Shown: piece after piece, positions 1-6,083 of the stretch
Layout of the letters: every line of letters begins with the position of its first letter
Numbering within the stretch: position 1 is the first letter of the stretch
Assembly (NCBI GenBank): GCA_964468125.1
Contig: CAYXVF010000160.1
Span: 1-9,043 of the forward strand
Direction: 5' to 3'
DNA length: 9,043 nucleotides
Origin: CAYXVF01 sp964468125
GTDB lineage: Bacteria; Myxococcota; XYA12-FULL-58-9; CAYXVF01
Position numbers and translations under genes: made by a program
Notes under the pieces: generated by a model
Seen by the model: only the letters and a program-made list of their open reading frames with translations
Databases searched by the model: none
What the model was told of the DNA's origin: nothing

Positions 1-162
1 CACATGGAGCAAGAAGCCAAGGAGTTACTCGAATACGCGCAAGTCGCCGCCGCAGTCGATGCCGTAGAGTCCGGGAAGCGTCTCGTGAGACGTGAGAACC
101 GCACACCAGATCCTCGACGTGGGCTTCGCCGCCGCTCTCAGACGGGCGGAACGACCGTCTAA
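1..162 (+). CDS. Possible 3' end of an unidentified gene (partial)
   Basis: Frame 1 is open from the left edge to a TAA at 160-162, giving 53 codons. The first 30 or so read as an acidic, helical-looking stretch (MEQEAKELLEYAQVAAAVDA) and the tail is Arg-rich. Third-position GC is only moderate (about 60%), lower than in the clear genes here. I do not recognise the family. The opposite strand is also open over 25-216, so this could be non-coding or the tail of a reverse-strand gene. It is offered only as a possible C-terminus of a gene entering from the left. Confidence 0.25.
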   Translation, partial: HMEQEAKELLEYAQVAAAVDAVESGKRLVRRENRTPDPRRGLRRRSQTGGTTV

Positions 163-168
163 TGCGAT

Positions 169-178
169 TCCGATCGGA
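169..178. repeat. 10-bp perfect palindrome upstream of the nuclease gene
   Basis: TCCGATCGGA is its own reverse complement and lies about 50 bases before the nuclease start codon. It could be an operator half-site pair, but a single short palindrome in GC-rich DNA can arise by chance. No good -35/-10 pair is visible around it. Confidence 0.2.
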
Positions 179-228
179 GATGCCCCGATTCCGGGCAACG
201 CAACGGTGATTCGCACCGATCAGGGAGT

Positions 229-1149
229 ATGCATGGAGTCGGGATTCAACTGCCGAAAACGGACGTCATCGTCCTCGGCGATGTCCCGATCCATCGTGTC
301 GAGATCGATTCACCGCACGCTGCCCGCCTCGCCGATGTCGACGAGCTTCTGCCTCCAGTGGCGAGCCAGCGGGACAACAGCCTCTACTATGATGCGGAGG
401 GTGATCGACGGGACGCGGCGCGCTACTACCGAGGCCTGACGATCGGCGAGGATGGAGGACGGAGCTTCCAGGAGTTGAGCTATCGGCTCTATCAGACCCA
501 TCACAGCGCATTTGCCTATGGCGACATGAAATCGCTCTTCTTTTACCCACGCGTCGACGTGCATCCCGATGGTGCGTTGCGCTGCGTCTACACCGGGCGC
601 CCCCTGTCGCGCGCGGTTGCGATCTTGTCGGACATTCAGGCTGAGTCCGAGCTGGGGCTTCGCGGCATCCCCTCGCCGAACGAGGTGCTCGATGGTCTCG
701 TCGCGGGCGCCCAGGCTGCGGTCAAAGGCAAGGCCGCCTTCAATGTGGAGCACCTCATTCCCCAATCCGCCTACGAGCGCGCGCTGCCGATGCGCAGTGA
801 CATGCACCTGATCTTCACAGCCCATCCGGAGACCAACTTCCAACGCAGCAATTTGCCCATCGGCGAGCATGCAAACGACGGCGAGGTCTTCGTGCCGACG
901 CTCAACCGAGGCGCGATCGCCCGAAGCATCCTCTACTTCTTGGTTCGCTACCCCGGCTTGGTGGACGAGAGCTGGTTTGCTCCGAACGCGATCGACTTTC
1001 TGCCCGAGTGGTCCACGCAAGATCCGCCGTCGCTCTGGGAGCGTCATCGCAACGCGGAGAGCGCTGAGATTCAGGGTGTCCGCAATCCGTTGATCGATCA
1101 TCCAGAGTGGGTGAACCGGATCGAATTCAGTCGCGGCTTCAAGCGCTGA
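229..1149 (+). CDS. Endonuclease I-family nuclease (EndA/NucM-like), no signal peptide
   Basis: The predicted product is a 306-residue metal-dependent nuclease of the endonuclease I family (beta-beta-alpha-metal fold), members of which cut DNA and sometimes RNA non-specifically. The signature is clear: FNVEHLIPQS at 171-180 with the expected catalytic His175, then DMHLIF at 191-196, N203 and N208 in the region TNFQRSNLPIGE, and a family-typical C-terminus RNPLIDHPEWV at 285-295. Residues 1-50 match nothing I know, and similarity begins near the YY at 53-54. Many family members are secreted or periplasmic, but no hydrophobic signal sequence is visible. The frame is open only from 163, and I found no ATG upstream in it. 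The ATG at 229 has a GGGAG only 1-5 bases upstream, too close for a normal ribosome site, so the start is uncertain. A hairpin follows the stop codon. The family call is firm; cellular location and substrate are not. Confidence 0.85.
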   Translation: MHGVGIQLPKTDVIVLGDVPIHRVEIDSPHAARLADVDELLPPVASQRDNSLYYDAEGDRRDAARYYRGLTIGEDGGRSFQELSYRLYQTHHSAFAYGDMKSLFFYPRVDVHPDGALRCVYTGRPLSRAVAILSDIQAESELGLRGIPSPNEVLDGLVAGAQAAVKGKAAFNVEHLIPQSAYERALPMRSDMHLIFTAHPETNFQRSNLPIGEHANDGEVFVPTLNRGAIARSILYFLVRYPGLVDESWFAPNAIDFLPEWSTQDPPSLWERHRNAESAEIQGVRNPLIDHPEWVNRIEFSRGFKR

Positions 1150-1163
1150 GCCCACAAACGAGA

Positions 1164-1194
1164 ACGGCCCCGGGGTTTGTCACCGCGGGGCCGT
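1164..1194. terminator. GC-rich hairpin between convergent genes
   Basis: A perfect 9-bp inverted repeat, ACGGCCCCG (1164-1172) and CGGGGCCGT (1186-1194), encloses a 13-base loop and starts 14 bases after the nuclease stop codon. On the + strand the following sequence has only scattered T residues. On the - strand the hairpin is followed by TTCTCGTTTG, which is somewhat more U-rich. It could act as a bidirectional terminator for the nuclease gene and for transcripts coming from the etf side. Confidence 0.6.
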
Positions 1195-1241
1195 CCGATC
1201 GTACTGCTTCTATCTTGCTGCTCTAGTGCCGTGTGCTGCTA

Positions 1242-1866
1242 TTACGGCTGCGTGTAGGTCACCTCGATGGAGTAGGTTCCAGAGCGGTAGCCCCGAACCA
1301 TGAAGTACGCTTCGCTCACGCCGTCGGGCACGATGAGGCTGCACGTTTCGGTGGCCCCGTTTCGGTAAGGGCGGCAGTCGTAGTCGCGTGTGGTCGGTTC
1401 CGCACCAAAGCGGACGTAGAGGTCCGGATCGCCGCTTCCGTTGCCCATCGTGGCGGAGAAGACGCTTCCGGGCACGACGCTGAAGGCGCCATAGCGATCC
1501 TCTTCGCCCTGCGCCACGTCGCCTTGGAACTCATCGGTGACCTCGACGCCTTCCGGGGGGGCGGCGGCGGCGGCGGTTCACTGCCACCCTCACCGTAGAG
1601 TGCGGCAGCCCCAGCGATATCGAGCGCGGTGAGCTCGAGTGAAAAGTCACCGGTGCCGTTGCACTGCGGGTAGTGCATGACCGAGTCCGAATCGTAGGCG
1701 GTCAGCTCTCGCCAGTTGTTGTCCTCGAAGCAAATGCCCGCTTCGGTACGGGTGTGCTCGTGGCGAGTCGGGGAAGAACGCGCGTGCGAGATACTGGCCA
1801 AAGGCGTTCACGGGGCGGACGTCGAAGACGCGCGTCGTCAACGCGCCGACGAACCTCTTCGGGACG
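1242..1866 (-). pseudogene. Remnant of a secreted zinc metalloprotease with a PPC domain
   Basis: Three pieces of one ancestral protein lie in order on the - strand in three frames. Piece one (about 1866-1757) reads VNAFGQYLARAFFPDSPR. Piece two (about 1765-1555) reads RHEHTRTEAGICFEDNNW, then the Met-turn-like SVMHYP, then LTALDIAGAAALYG and a polyproline linker. Piece three (about 1554-1242) reads EGVEVTDEFQGDVAQGEEDR and then a pre-peptidase C-terminal (PPC) domain ending TYSIEVTYTQP. In astacin-like proteases the zinc motif is HExxHxxGxxHE. Only the last part, RHEH, survives, so the first two zinc ligands and the catalytic Glu are gone. The 5' half, with any signal peptide, is also missing, and piece one begins almost at the etfA stop codon. 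Pieces two and three are separated by a -1/+1 shift at a C7 tract. I read this as a dead gene; an assembly error could explain the C7 shift but not easily the missing zinc site. Confidence 0.75.
1555..1575 (-). repeat. C7 plus (CCG)n tract at the frameshift
   Basis: Read on the - strand, five CCG units run into C7 (G7 at 1555-1561 on the + strand) in the polyproline linker of the protease remnant. Adding one C brings the linker back into frame with the downstream PPC domain. Such tracts slip during replication and are also a common place for sequencing errors. Confidence 0.7.
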
Positions 1867-2814
1867 TCATTTGATCGAGCTCATCAGCTCCGGAATGACC
1901 TCGAAAAGGTCACCGACGATCCCGTAGTCAGCCACCTGGAAGATCGGCGCTTCAGGATCTTTGTTGATCGCAACGATCGTCTTTGAGCCCTTCATCCCCG
2001 CGAGGTGCTGGATCGCGCCCGAGATCCCCGCAGCGATGTACAGGTTCGGCGCGACCACCTTGCCGGTCTGACCGATTTGAAGGTCGTTGGGCACCCACCC
2101 TGCGTCACAGATCGCACGGCTCGCGCCGACACCGCCACCGAGTTGGTCCGCGAGGTCTTCGATCAGCTTGAACCCCTCGGGGCCCTTGATCCCTCGGCCA
2201 CCGCTGACGACTACGTCCGCGACAGTGGCGTCCGGTCGCTCGCTCTTGATCTCTTCGAGCTCGATGAACTCGGCCTCGGGGGGCTCTAGATTCACCGAGA
2301 GGGTTTCCACTGCGGCCTCCGCACCTGCCTCCGGTGCGTCGAATTCGGTGGCGCGCACGGTGACGACCTTTGTGTCCGTGGTGAGCTCGACGGTTGCGAT
2401 GACGTTGCCCGCCCACATCGGCCGGGTGAAGCTCGATGCGGATTCGACGCTCATCACCTCGCTGGCCATCGCGGCGTCGAGGCGAACGGCCAAGCGTGCG
2501 AAGAAGTCTTTTGTCGTGGACGTCGCGCCGCCCGCTACGAGCTTGGCGTCGGTCGCCTTCGCGGCGTGTTCGAGGACCTGGCTGTAGCTCTCGGCGAGGT
2601 AATTCTCCAGTGCGCCGTCTTCGACGACGTGCACTTTCGCTGCGCCGAAACCCTTCACCGCGTCCGCTGCCGCGGCTGCGTCCTTGCCGACGAGCAAGAG
2701 ATGAAGCTCACCGCCGCTCGCCTTTGCCGCTTGCTGTCCAAAAGTGATCGATGCGAGGCCTGCCTTCTTCGGAGTACCGGCCTGCTGCTCAACAAATACG
2801 AGTACGTTCGACAT
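1867..2814 (-). CDS. etfA: Electron transfer flavoprotein, alpha subunit
   Basis: The 315-residue product is the FAD-carrying subunit of the cytoplasmic ETF heterodimer, which takes electrons from acyl-CoA and similar dehydrogenases and normally passes them to ETF:quinone oxidoreductase. The N-terminal domain (about 1-190) is the less conserved Rossmann-like part. The C-terminal FAD domain is textbook: GRGIKGPEGF at 207-216, ASR at 231-233, IGQTGKVVAPNLYIA at 247-261, GISGAIQHLAGMK at 263-275, VAINKDPEAPIFQVADYG at 281-298 and GDLFEVIPEL at 301-310. Length is normal. The ATG has a good ribosome site, AGGAG at 2824-2828, 9 bases upstream. It follows etfB after 26 bases in the same direction, the usual operon order. 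No terminator is visible after the stop codon; the protease remnant begins at once. Confidence 0.97.
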   Translation of the reverse strand: MSNVLVFVEQQAGTPKKAGLASITFGQQAAKASGGELHLLLVGKDAAAAADAVKGFGAAKVHVVEDGALENYLAESYSQVLEHAAKATDAKLVAGGATSTTKDFFARLAVRLDAAMASEVMSVESASSFTRPMWAGNVIATVELTTDTKVVTVRATEFDAPEAGAEAAVETLSVNLEPPEAEFIELEEIKSERPDATVADVVVSGGRGIKGPEGFKLIEDLADQLGGGVGASRAICDAGWVPNDLQIGQTGKVVAPNLYIAAGISGAIQHLAGMKGSKTIVAINKDPEAPIFQVADYGIVGDLFEVIPELMSSIK

Positions 2815-2823
2815 GTTCTTCGA

Positions 2824-2828
2824 CTCCT
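2824..2828 (-). promoter_or_regulatory. Ribosome binding site of etfA
   Basis: AGGAG on the - strand lies 9 bases before the etfA ATG and inside the 26-base gap after etfB. It supports the chosen start and independent initiation of etfA within the operon. Confidence 0.7.
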
Positions 2829-2840
2829 AGTCTCGGCGGT

Positions 2841-3632
2841 CTAGAGGACCTTGGCTTCGTTCTTCAGCTTGTCGACGAGCGTAGCCACGTCGGGGACGAT
2901 CTCGCCGGCCTTGCGTTCCGTCGGAGGGGCGAGCTTGACGATCTTCACCCGCGATTCGGCAGAGTCGACGAGCTCAGCGAGCTGGACCTCTTTGACCGGC
3001 TTCTTCTTCGCCTTCATGATGCCGGGAAGCGACGCGTAGCGCGGCACGTTCAAACGCAGATCGGTCGTCACGACCGCGGGGAGCGGCATGGCTAGGGTCT
3101 CGAGTCCGCCGTCGACTTCACGCATCACAGTGAGCTTGCCGCCGTCGACTTTCAGCGCGGTCTGCTTGTTCTTCTCCGCGTCCGAGTCGAGTGACTCTTT
3201 CTTAGATGCGAAACTCGCGTGTGGCCAACCGAGTCGCTCGGCGAGCATCGCACCCACCTGCCCCTGATCGTCGTCGATCGCCTGCTTGCCGAGGATCACC
3301 AAGTCCGGTTGCTCCTCTTCCACCACCTTTTGCAGCGCCTTGGACGCGGCGGTGGGATCGGTAGGCTGATCGGTGTGGATGTGTACGCCGCGGTCCGCGC
3401 CCATCGCGAGGGCGGTTCGAATCTGCTGAACCGCGTCTGACGTTCCTGCGCTCACCACCACCAATTCACCGCTCTGGGCGTCGCGGAGGCGGAGCGCTTC
3501 TTCGACGGCAATCTCATCGAAGGGGTTCACGATGTACTTGAGGTTGTCGGTCTCGATGCCTGAGCCATCAGGCTTGACCTTGATTTTGACCTCGTAGTCC
3601 TCGACTCGTTTTACGGTCACTAGGATTTTCAT
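2841..3632 (-). CDS. etfB: Electron transfer flavoprotein, beta subunit
   Basis: The 263-residue product is the AMP-binding partner of EtfA and carries the surface loop that docks to acyl-CoA dehydrogenases. Family features in order are MKILVTVKRVEDYEVKI at the start, VNPFDEIAVEEALRL at 35-49, ILGKQAIDDDQGQVG at 113-127, VDGGLETLAMPLPAVVTT at 173-190, the recognition loop RYASLPGIMKAKKKP at 198-212, and KLAPPTERKAGEI near 233-245. The loop closely resembles that of human/alphaproteobacterial ETF, which suggests a classical ETF serving fatty and amino acid oxidation rather than an electron-bifurcating FixAB type; that distinction is inference. The ATG is preceded by AGAGG at 3641-3645, 8 bases upstream. 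It is the first gene of a two-gene operon with etfA. Confidence 0.97.
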   Translation of the reverse strand: MKILVTVKRVEDYEVKIKVKPDGSGIETDNLKYIVNPFDEIAVEEALRLRDAQSGELVVVSAGTSDAVQQIRTALAMGADRGVHIHTDQPTDPTAASKALQKVVEEEQPDLVILGKQAIDDDQGQVGAMLAERLGWPHASFASKKESLDSDAEKNKQTALKVDGGKLTVMREVDGGLETLAMPLPAVVTTDLRLNVPRYASLPGIMKAKKKPVKEVQLAELVDSAESRVKIVKLAPPTERKAGEIVPDVATLVDKLKNEAKVL

Positions 3633-3678
3633 GCGGTGTACCTCTTATATGCGTTGTCAGGGCTGCAAGAGTGCGGCG

Positions 3679-3707
3679 ACAGTATGAGCCACGATGCAGT
3701 GTGTCAA
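3679..3707 (-). promoter_or_regulatory. Sigma-70-type promoter of etfBA
   Basis: On the - strand a perfect -35 box TTGACA (3702-3707) is separated by exactly 17 bases from TACTGT (3679-3684), a 3-of-6 match to the -10 consensus. Transcription would begin near 3672, giving a leader of about 40 bases before etfB with its AGAGG ribosome site at 3641-3645. The position is right for driving the etfBA operon. Confidence 0.6.
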
Positions 3708-3711
3708 GACG

Positions 3712-4131
3712 CCTCGACACGGCGCCAAAACCGCGCTGCTACCCATTTGATGCGCATTTCCGCGACTCGATGCACCCCACTCGCGCACCCACCGCATCGT
3801 CCGCCTCGGCGTGCAGGGAAGGACTCGAAATGCAGCTCGCGCGGGTCGTCGCCCCACACGTCGGGAAGGTTCAATCGTTGGTGACGAATAGGCCAGCGCC
3901 CTCGCTTCACTCTCGGATCACGCGCAGCGCGGATCGGAAGCGGTCCATTGAACCTCCCGACCGGCCTTGCACGCCCTCGACATGCAAAAAAAACGTACTT
4001 TTTTTGAGGGCTCGATCCCGCGTTTTGTCGGAATTCGGCCGACATTGAGTGTTTCAGGCGCGCTCTGAGGCGCCAAAATGCGGGCCATGACAGCAATTGG
4101 CTCACGCGCGACAGTACTCAGTGTCGACATC
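3712..4131. other. Divergent intergenic region with short inverted repeats
   Basis: No convincing gene lies between the etfBA promoter and the H1-like gene's promoter region. Open frames exist on both strands, for example about 130 codons on the - strand at 3704-4105. They are Arg-rich, match no family I recognise and lack good ribosome sites. The right half contains several short inverted repeats: an A/T-tract structure at 3973-4011, TGTCGG/CCGACA at 4026-4031 and 4039-4044, and GGCGC/GCGCC at 4057-4061 and 4070-4074. The left half (3712-3970) shows nothing I can name. Confidence 0.5.
3973..4011. repeat. A8/T7 inverted repeat with GCCCTC/GAGGGC flanks
   Basis: GCCCTC (3973-3978) pairs with GAGGGC (4006-4011), and A8 (3986-3993) pairs with T7 (3999-4005) around the short loop CGTAC. 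The seven bases GACATGC form an asymmetric bulge on the left arm. This AT-rich island stands out from its GC-rich surroundings. It may be a curved-DNA or protein-binding site in the divergent promoter region. It does not look like a standard terminator, because no GC stem directly precedes the T-run on either strand. Confidence 0.5.
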
Positions 4132-4140
4132 TTGACATCT
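4122..4140. repeat. Palindrome TGTCGACA and tandem GACATCT repeat
   Basis: TGTCGACA (4122-4129) is a perfect 8-bp palindrome. It overlaps a direct repeat of GACATCT at 4126-4132 and 4134-4140, spaced by one base. The group lies directly upstream of the candidate sigma-54 promoter and contains a perfect TTGACA at 4132-4137. It could be an operator or activator site for the H1-like gene. Confidence 0.35.
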
Positions 4141-4146
4141 GCAACG

Positions 4147-4162
4147 TGGCATTTTCTTTGCG
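4147..4162 (+). promoter_or_regulatory. Candidate sigma-54 promoter of the H1-like gene
   Basis: TGGCAT-N5-TTGCG matches the -24/-12 consensus TGGCAC-N5-TTGCW with the required GG-to-GC spacing; the GG is at 4148-4149 and the GC at 4160-4161. Predicted initiation is near 4173, leaving an untranslated leader of about 100 bases before the ATG at 4272. A competing reading is a sigma-70 promoter using the perfect TTGACA at 4132-4137, but no good -10 box lies 16-18 bases downstream of it. Confidence 0.45.
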
Positions 4163-4271
4163 TTTTTTTCTGTTGCTGGAATTCGGATCGTTGCAAAATG
4201 CCGACAGGGCTGCATCCGTTGTGGATGTGTTGGAGGTCCAGACTGTTTCTTCCAACAGGAGTGCTTTGAGC

Positions 4272-4529
4272 ATGGCGACGAAGAAAAAGACCACTAAGAA
4301 GAAGACCACCGCGAAGAAGGCGACCAGAAAGAAGGCCACGAAGAAGAAGGTAGCCGCGAAGAAGACTACCAAGAAGAAGGCCACGAAGAAGAAGGCCACC
4401 AAGAAGAAGGCCACCAAGAAGAAGGCGGCCAAGAAGAAGGTAGCCAAGAAGAAGACGGCCAAAAAGAAGACCAAGAAGAAGGCTGCGAAGAAGAAGGTCG
4501 CTAGAAAGACCACTCGCAAGAAGAAGTAA
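4272..4529 (+). CDS. Histone H1-like Lys-rich DNA-binding protein
   Basis: The 85-residue product is built almost only from Lys, Ala, Thr, a few Val and three Arg. I count 46 Lys and 3 Arg (58% basic) and no acidic or aromatic residue. It is a chain of five-residue units such as ATKKK, AAKKK and VAKKK, like the C-terminal tail of eukaryotic histone H1 and the bacterial H1-like proteins of Bordetella, Chlamydia and myxobacteria. The likely role is non-specific DNA or RNA binding and nucleoid compaction; the protein is probably disordered when free. The frame extends upstream to 4146, but that part is hydrophobic and unlike the rest. The ATG at 4272 is chosen because AGGAG lies 10 bases before it (4257-4261) and the Lys pattern starts immediately. 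It is monocistronic, converging with the CNB gene. The low-complexity composition makes homology calls unreliable. Confidence 0.85.
   Translation: MATKKKTTKKKTTAKKATRKKATKKKVAAKKTTKKKATKKKATKKKATKKKAAKKKVAKKKTAKKKTKKKAAKKKVARKTTRKKK
4380..4469 (+). repeat. 15-bp tandem repeats inside the H1-like gene
   Basis: Six consecutive 15-base units of the form GCCACCAAGAAGAAG begin at 4380, 4395, 4410, 4425, 4440 and 4455. The second and third are identical, the first differs from them by one base, and the others differ at a few. Each codes one pentad (Ala/Thr/Val-x-Lys-Lys-Lys), so gain or loss of a unit would keep the frame. Gene length may therefore vary between strains. Confidence 0.8.
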
Positions 4530-4541
4530 TGCGCCGCTTTG

Positions 4542-4557
4542 GCTGACGTTCGTCAGC
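4542..4557 (+). terminator. Possible terminator hairpin after the H1-like gene
   Basis: GCTGACG (4542-4548) and CGTCAGC (4551-4557) form a perfect inverted repeat starting 13 bases after the stop codon. No T-run follows, so it is not a classical intrinsic terminator. The rest of the 249-base gap to the CNB gene contains no gene I can support; one weak hairpin (GCGCT/AGCGC, 4754-4766) lies just beyond the CNB stop codon. Confidence 0.4.
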
Positions 4558-4778
4558 GAGCCTATCGGCTGCCAGCGGACTCTCCGCTTTCACGGACGGA
4601 GTGCGGCCCAGACGAGGGCGGCGTGGAGGATCTCTCGAGATGCTTTGCGCCGCTCGCTTCTGGCGTAGTCTTCGTCCCGGCGGTCCAACTCCCTCTAGAC
4701 TCGTTGTCTTCGCCGCCTCGGCCGGTGCATGGATTCTTGCGCCCACCGTTGACGCGCTAGGAGCGCTGCGGTCGCGCT

Positions 4779-6083
4779 TCAGAGGATGATCAGATCATCT
4801 ATGTCCAGCTCCTCGAATTGGGTGGCCTGCTCGGACGCTTTGATGCGGTCATCGCTCAGGTTTTCGAGATAGGAGCGGACCTCTGGGTTCTCGTCGAGGA
4901 TCTTCTGAAAGTCGTCGCGGGGGAGAAAGAGAGCGCCGACGCGACCCTTCGCGGTGACCGTTGCGGTCGTCATCGATCCCTTGAGTAGGGCGATCTCACC
5001 GACGACCTCGCCCGGTTTGAGTTGAGCGACCGGCACCGATTCGCCGTCCTTCTCCACCAGAACCTCGACCTCACCGGCGGCGATGACGAAGAGCCCCTGA
5101 CCCGGCTGCCCTTGTGTGATCAGTGCATCGCCGGACTGGTAGCCGCGACGCTGGAACTTGTCGATCAGCAGGTAGCGCGTGGCGTCATCGAAGCGTTTGA
5201 AGAGCGGGGAAGTTTGCAGGAGGTTGCCGATCAAGCGTTTGCGGCAGTACTCCACCAGCTCCTCGGCGACCTTCGGCTTCGCTTGGGCGAGCGCCTGCAC
5301 GTCCGCACGCGAGAGCTCGAAGATCTCGACCTCTTCGTCTGCCACGACCGTAGCGCTCCGCGGCGCTCCGGTGATCAGCGCCATCTCGCCGATGACCATG
5401 CCTGGCCCGAGCTTCGCGAGCGCTTGTCCGCCCTTTTCGATCCGGACGTGCCCGCTGGCAACGACGAGTAGGTGGTCGCCGATCTCGCCTTCTTTGATCA
5501 GCGCCGTCTCTTTGGGCACTCGCTTGTAGTGAAGTCGTTTGACCGTCTCGACAAAGGAATCTCCGTCGAGCTCGCTGAAGAGCGGCATCGGCAGGGGAAC
5601 CGCGGCCTCGCCTGCACTCGGAAAATCCGTGCCCAGACGGGTGACCGCGTCCATCCGTTCCTGTCCCTCGAGCGCGAGGAGCGCCTCTGCGCTAGCGGCT
5701 TTGGGGGGCTCGCGCCGGTTCTTGAGCGGGGGCGGTACCGGCAGGTTGCCCGCCTTGGCACGAACGCCGCGAACATGGATGCGCTTCAGAGTGGAGTTGA
5801 GGCTCAGGTCTTCCGGCGCGTGACGCAGGCCGTGTTTGATCACGATCATCGCGGGCAGGAGAAACCCCTGGTGGGCCAGGCGGTCGGCGGTGGCGCGGAG
5901 GATCTTGAGTGCGCCCGCTGGGAAACCCGCATCCCCGAGGGTGATCGCGAGCGCCAGACGCGTATCGCGGTCCTCCGGGTGGATCGCTACGAGCTCCGCG
6001 AGGTAGCACACCGCTTCCTCGGGTTTGCCCGCCTCGAGCGCTTCGTCGGTTTTTTTGCGGAGTACCTGCGGTTCTTCGGCCAT
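4779..6083 (-). CDS. TPR-like protein with two cyclic-nucleotide-binding domains
   Basis: The 434-residue product has an N-terminal TPR-like helical region (about 5-105, e.g. KPEEAVCYLAELVAIHPED), a Pro-rich linker (about 113-130) and two tandem cNMP-binding beta-barrels (about 168-285 and 292-410). The C-terminal tail is acidic and hydrophobic (EELDIDDLIIL). The first barrel has a good phosphate-binding cassette, GEMALITGAPRSATV, with Glu233 and Arg242. The second, GEIALLKGSMTTATV, keeps Glu363 but has Thr at the Arg position (372), so it may not bind cAMP or cGMP normally. No output or DNA-binding domain and no membrane segment is visible; it may work as a scaffold or sensor through TPR contacts. 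The ATG at 6083 is chosen, but it has no clear ribosome site. A TTG at 6119 in the same frame has GAAGG 7 bases upstream and would add 12 residues. It is divergent from the WYL operon. Confidence 0.85.
   Translation of the reverse strand: MAEEPQVLRKKTDEALEAGKPEEAVCYLAELVAIHPEDRDTRLALAITLGDAGFPAGALKILRATADRLAHQGFLLPAMIVIKHGLRHAPEDLSLNSTLKRIHVRGVRAKAGNLPVPPPLKNRREPPKAASAEALLALEGQERMDAVTRLGTDFPSAGEAAVPLPMPLFSELDGDSFVETVKRLHYKRVPKETALIKEGEIGDHLLVVASGHVRIEKGGQALAKLGPGMVIGEMALITGAPRSATVVADEEVEIFELSRADVQALAQAKPKVAEELVEYCRKRLIGNLLQTSPLFKRFDDATRYLLIDKFQRRGYQSGDALITQGQPGQGLFVIAAGEVEVLVEKDGESVPVAQLKPGEVVGEIALLKGSMTTATVTAKGRVGALFLPRDDFQKILDENPEVRSYLENLSDDRIKASEQATQFEELDIDDLIIL

Noticed and set aside
25..216. 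- strand frame of 63 codons at the left edge
   Set aside because: Third-position GC is fair, but the start is a GTG without a visible ribosome site and no motif is recognisable. It remains an alternative to the + strand fragment at 1-162, with too little evidence to list.
310..1155. Long - strand open frame (281 codons) opposite the nuclease gene
   Set aside because: The + strand has the clear endonuclease I motifs; the reverse frame shows no family signature and is a typical GC-rich shadow.
1316..1801. Treating the middle protease frame as an intact 161-residue protein
   Set aside because: After the polyproline tract it reads through the PPC region in the wrong frame, and its first residues (ASISHARSSPT) are out of frame with the preserved upstream piece.
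3704..4105. A 133-codon - strand open frame upstream of etfBA
   Set aside because: It covers the etfBA promoter and the A/T-tract repeat, is Arg-rich without recognisable motifs, and has no good ribosome site. It looks like a chance frame in GC-rich DNA.
4132..4160. A sigma-70 promoter using the perfect TTGACA at 4132-4137
   Set aside because: At 16-18 bases spacing the candidate -10 boxes (TTCTTT, TCTTTG, CTTTGC) are poor; kept only as an alternative to the sigma-54 reading.
4118..4519. Phe-rich - strand frame opposite the H1-like gene, resembling a membrane protein
   Set aside because: It is the mirror of AAG codons (CTT read as Leu, TTC as Phe). The + strand product has a ribosome site and a known type of composition.
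4539..4789. Two short + strand frames between the H1-like and CNB genes
   Set aside because: Short, Arg/Pro-rich, no ribosome site, overlapping a hairpin; no support as genes.
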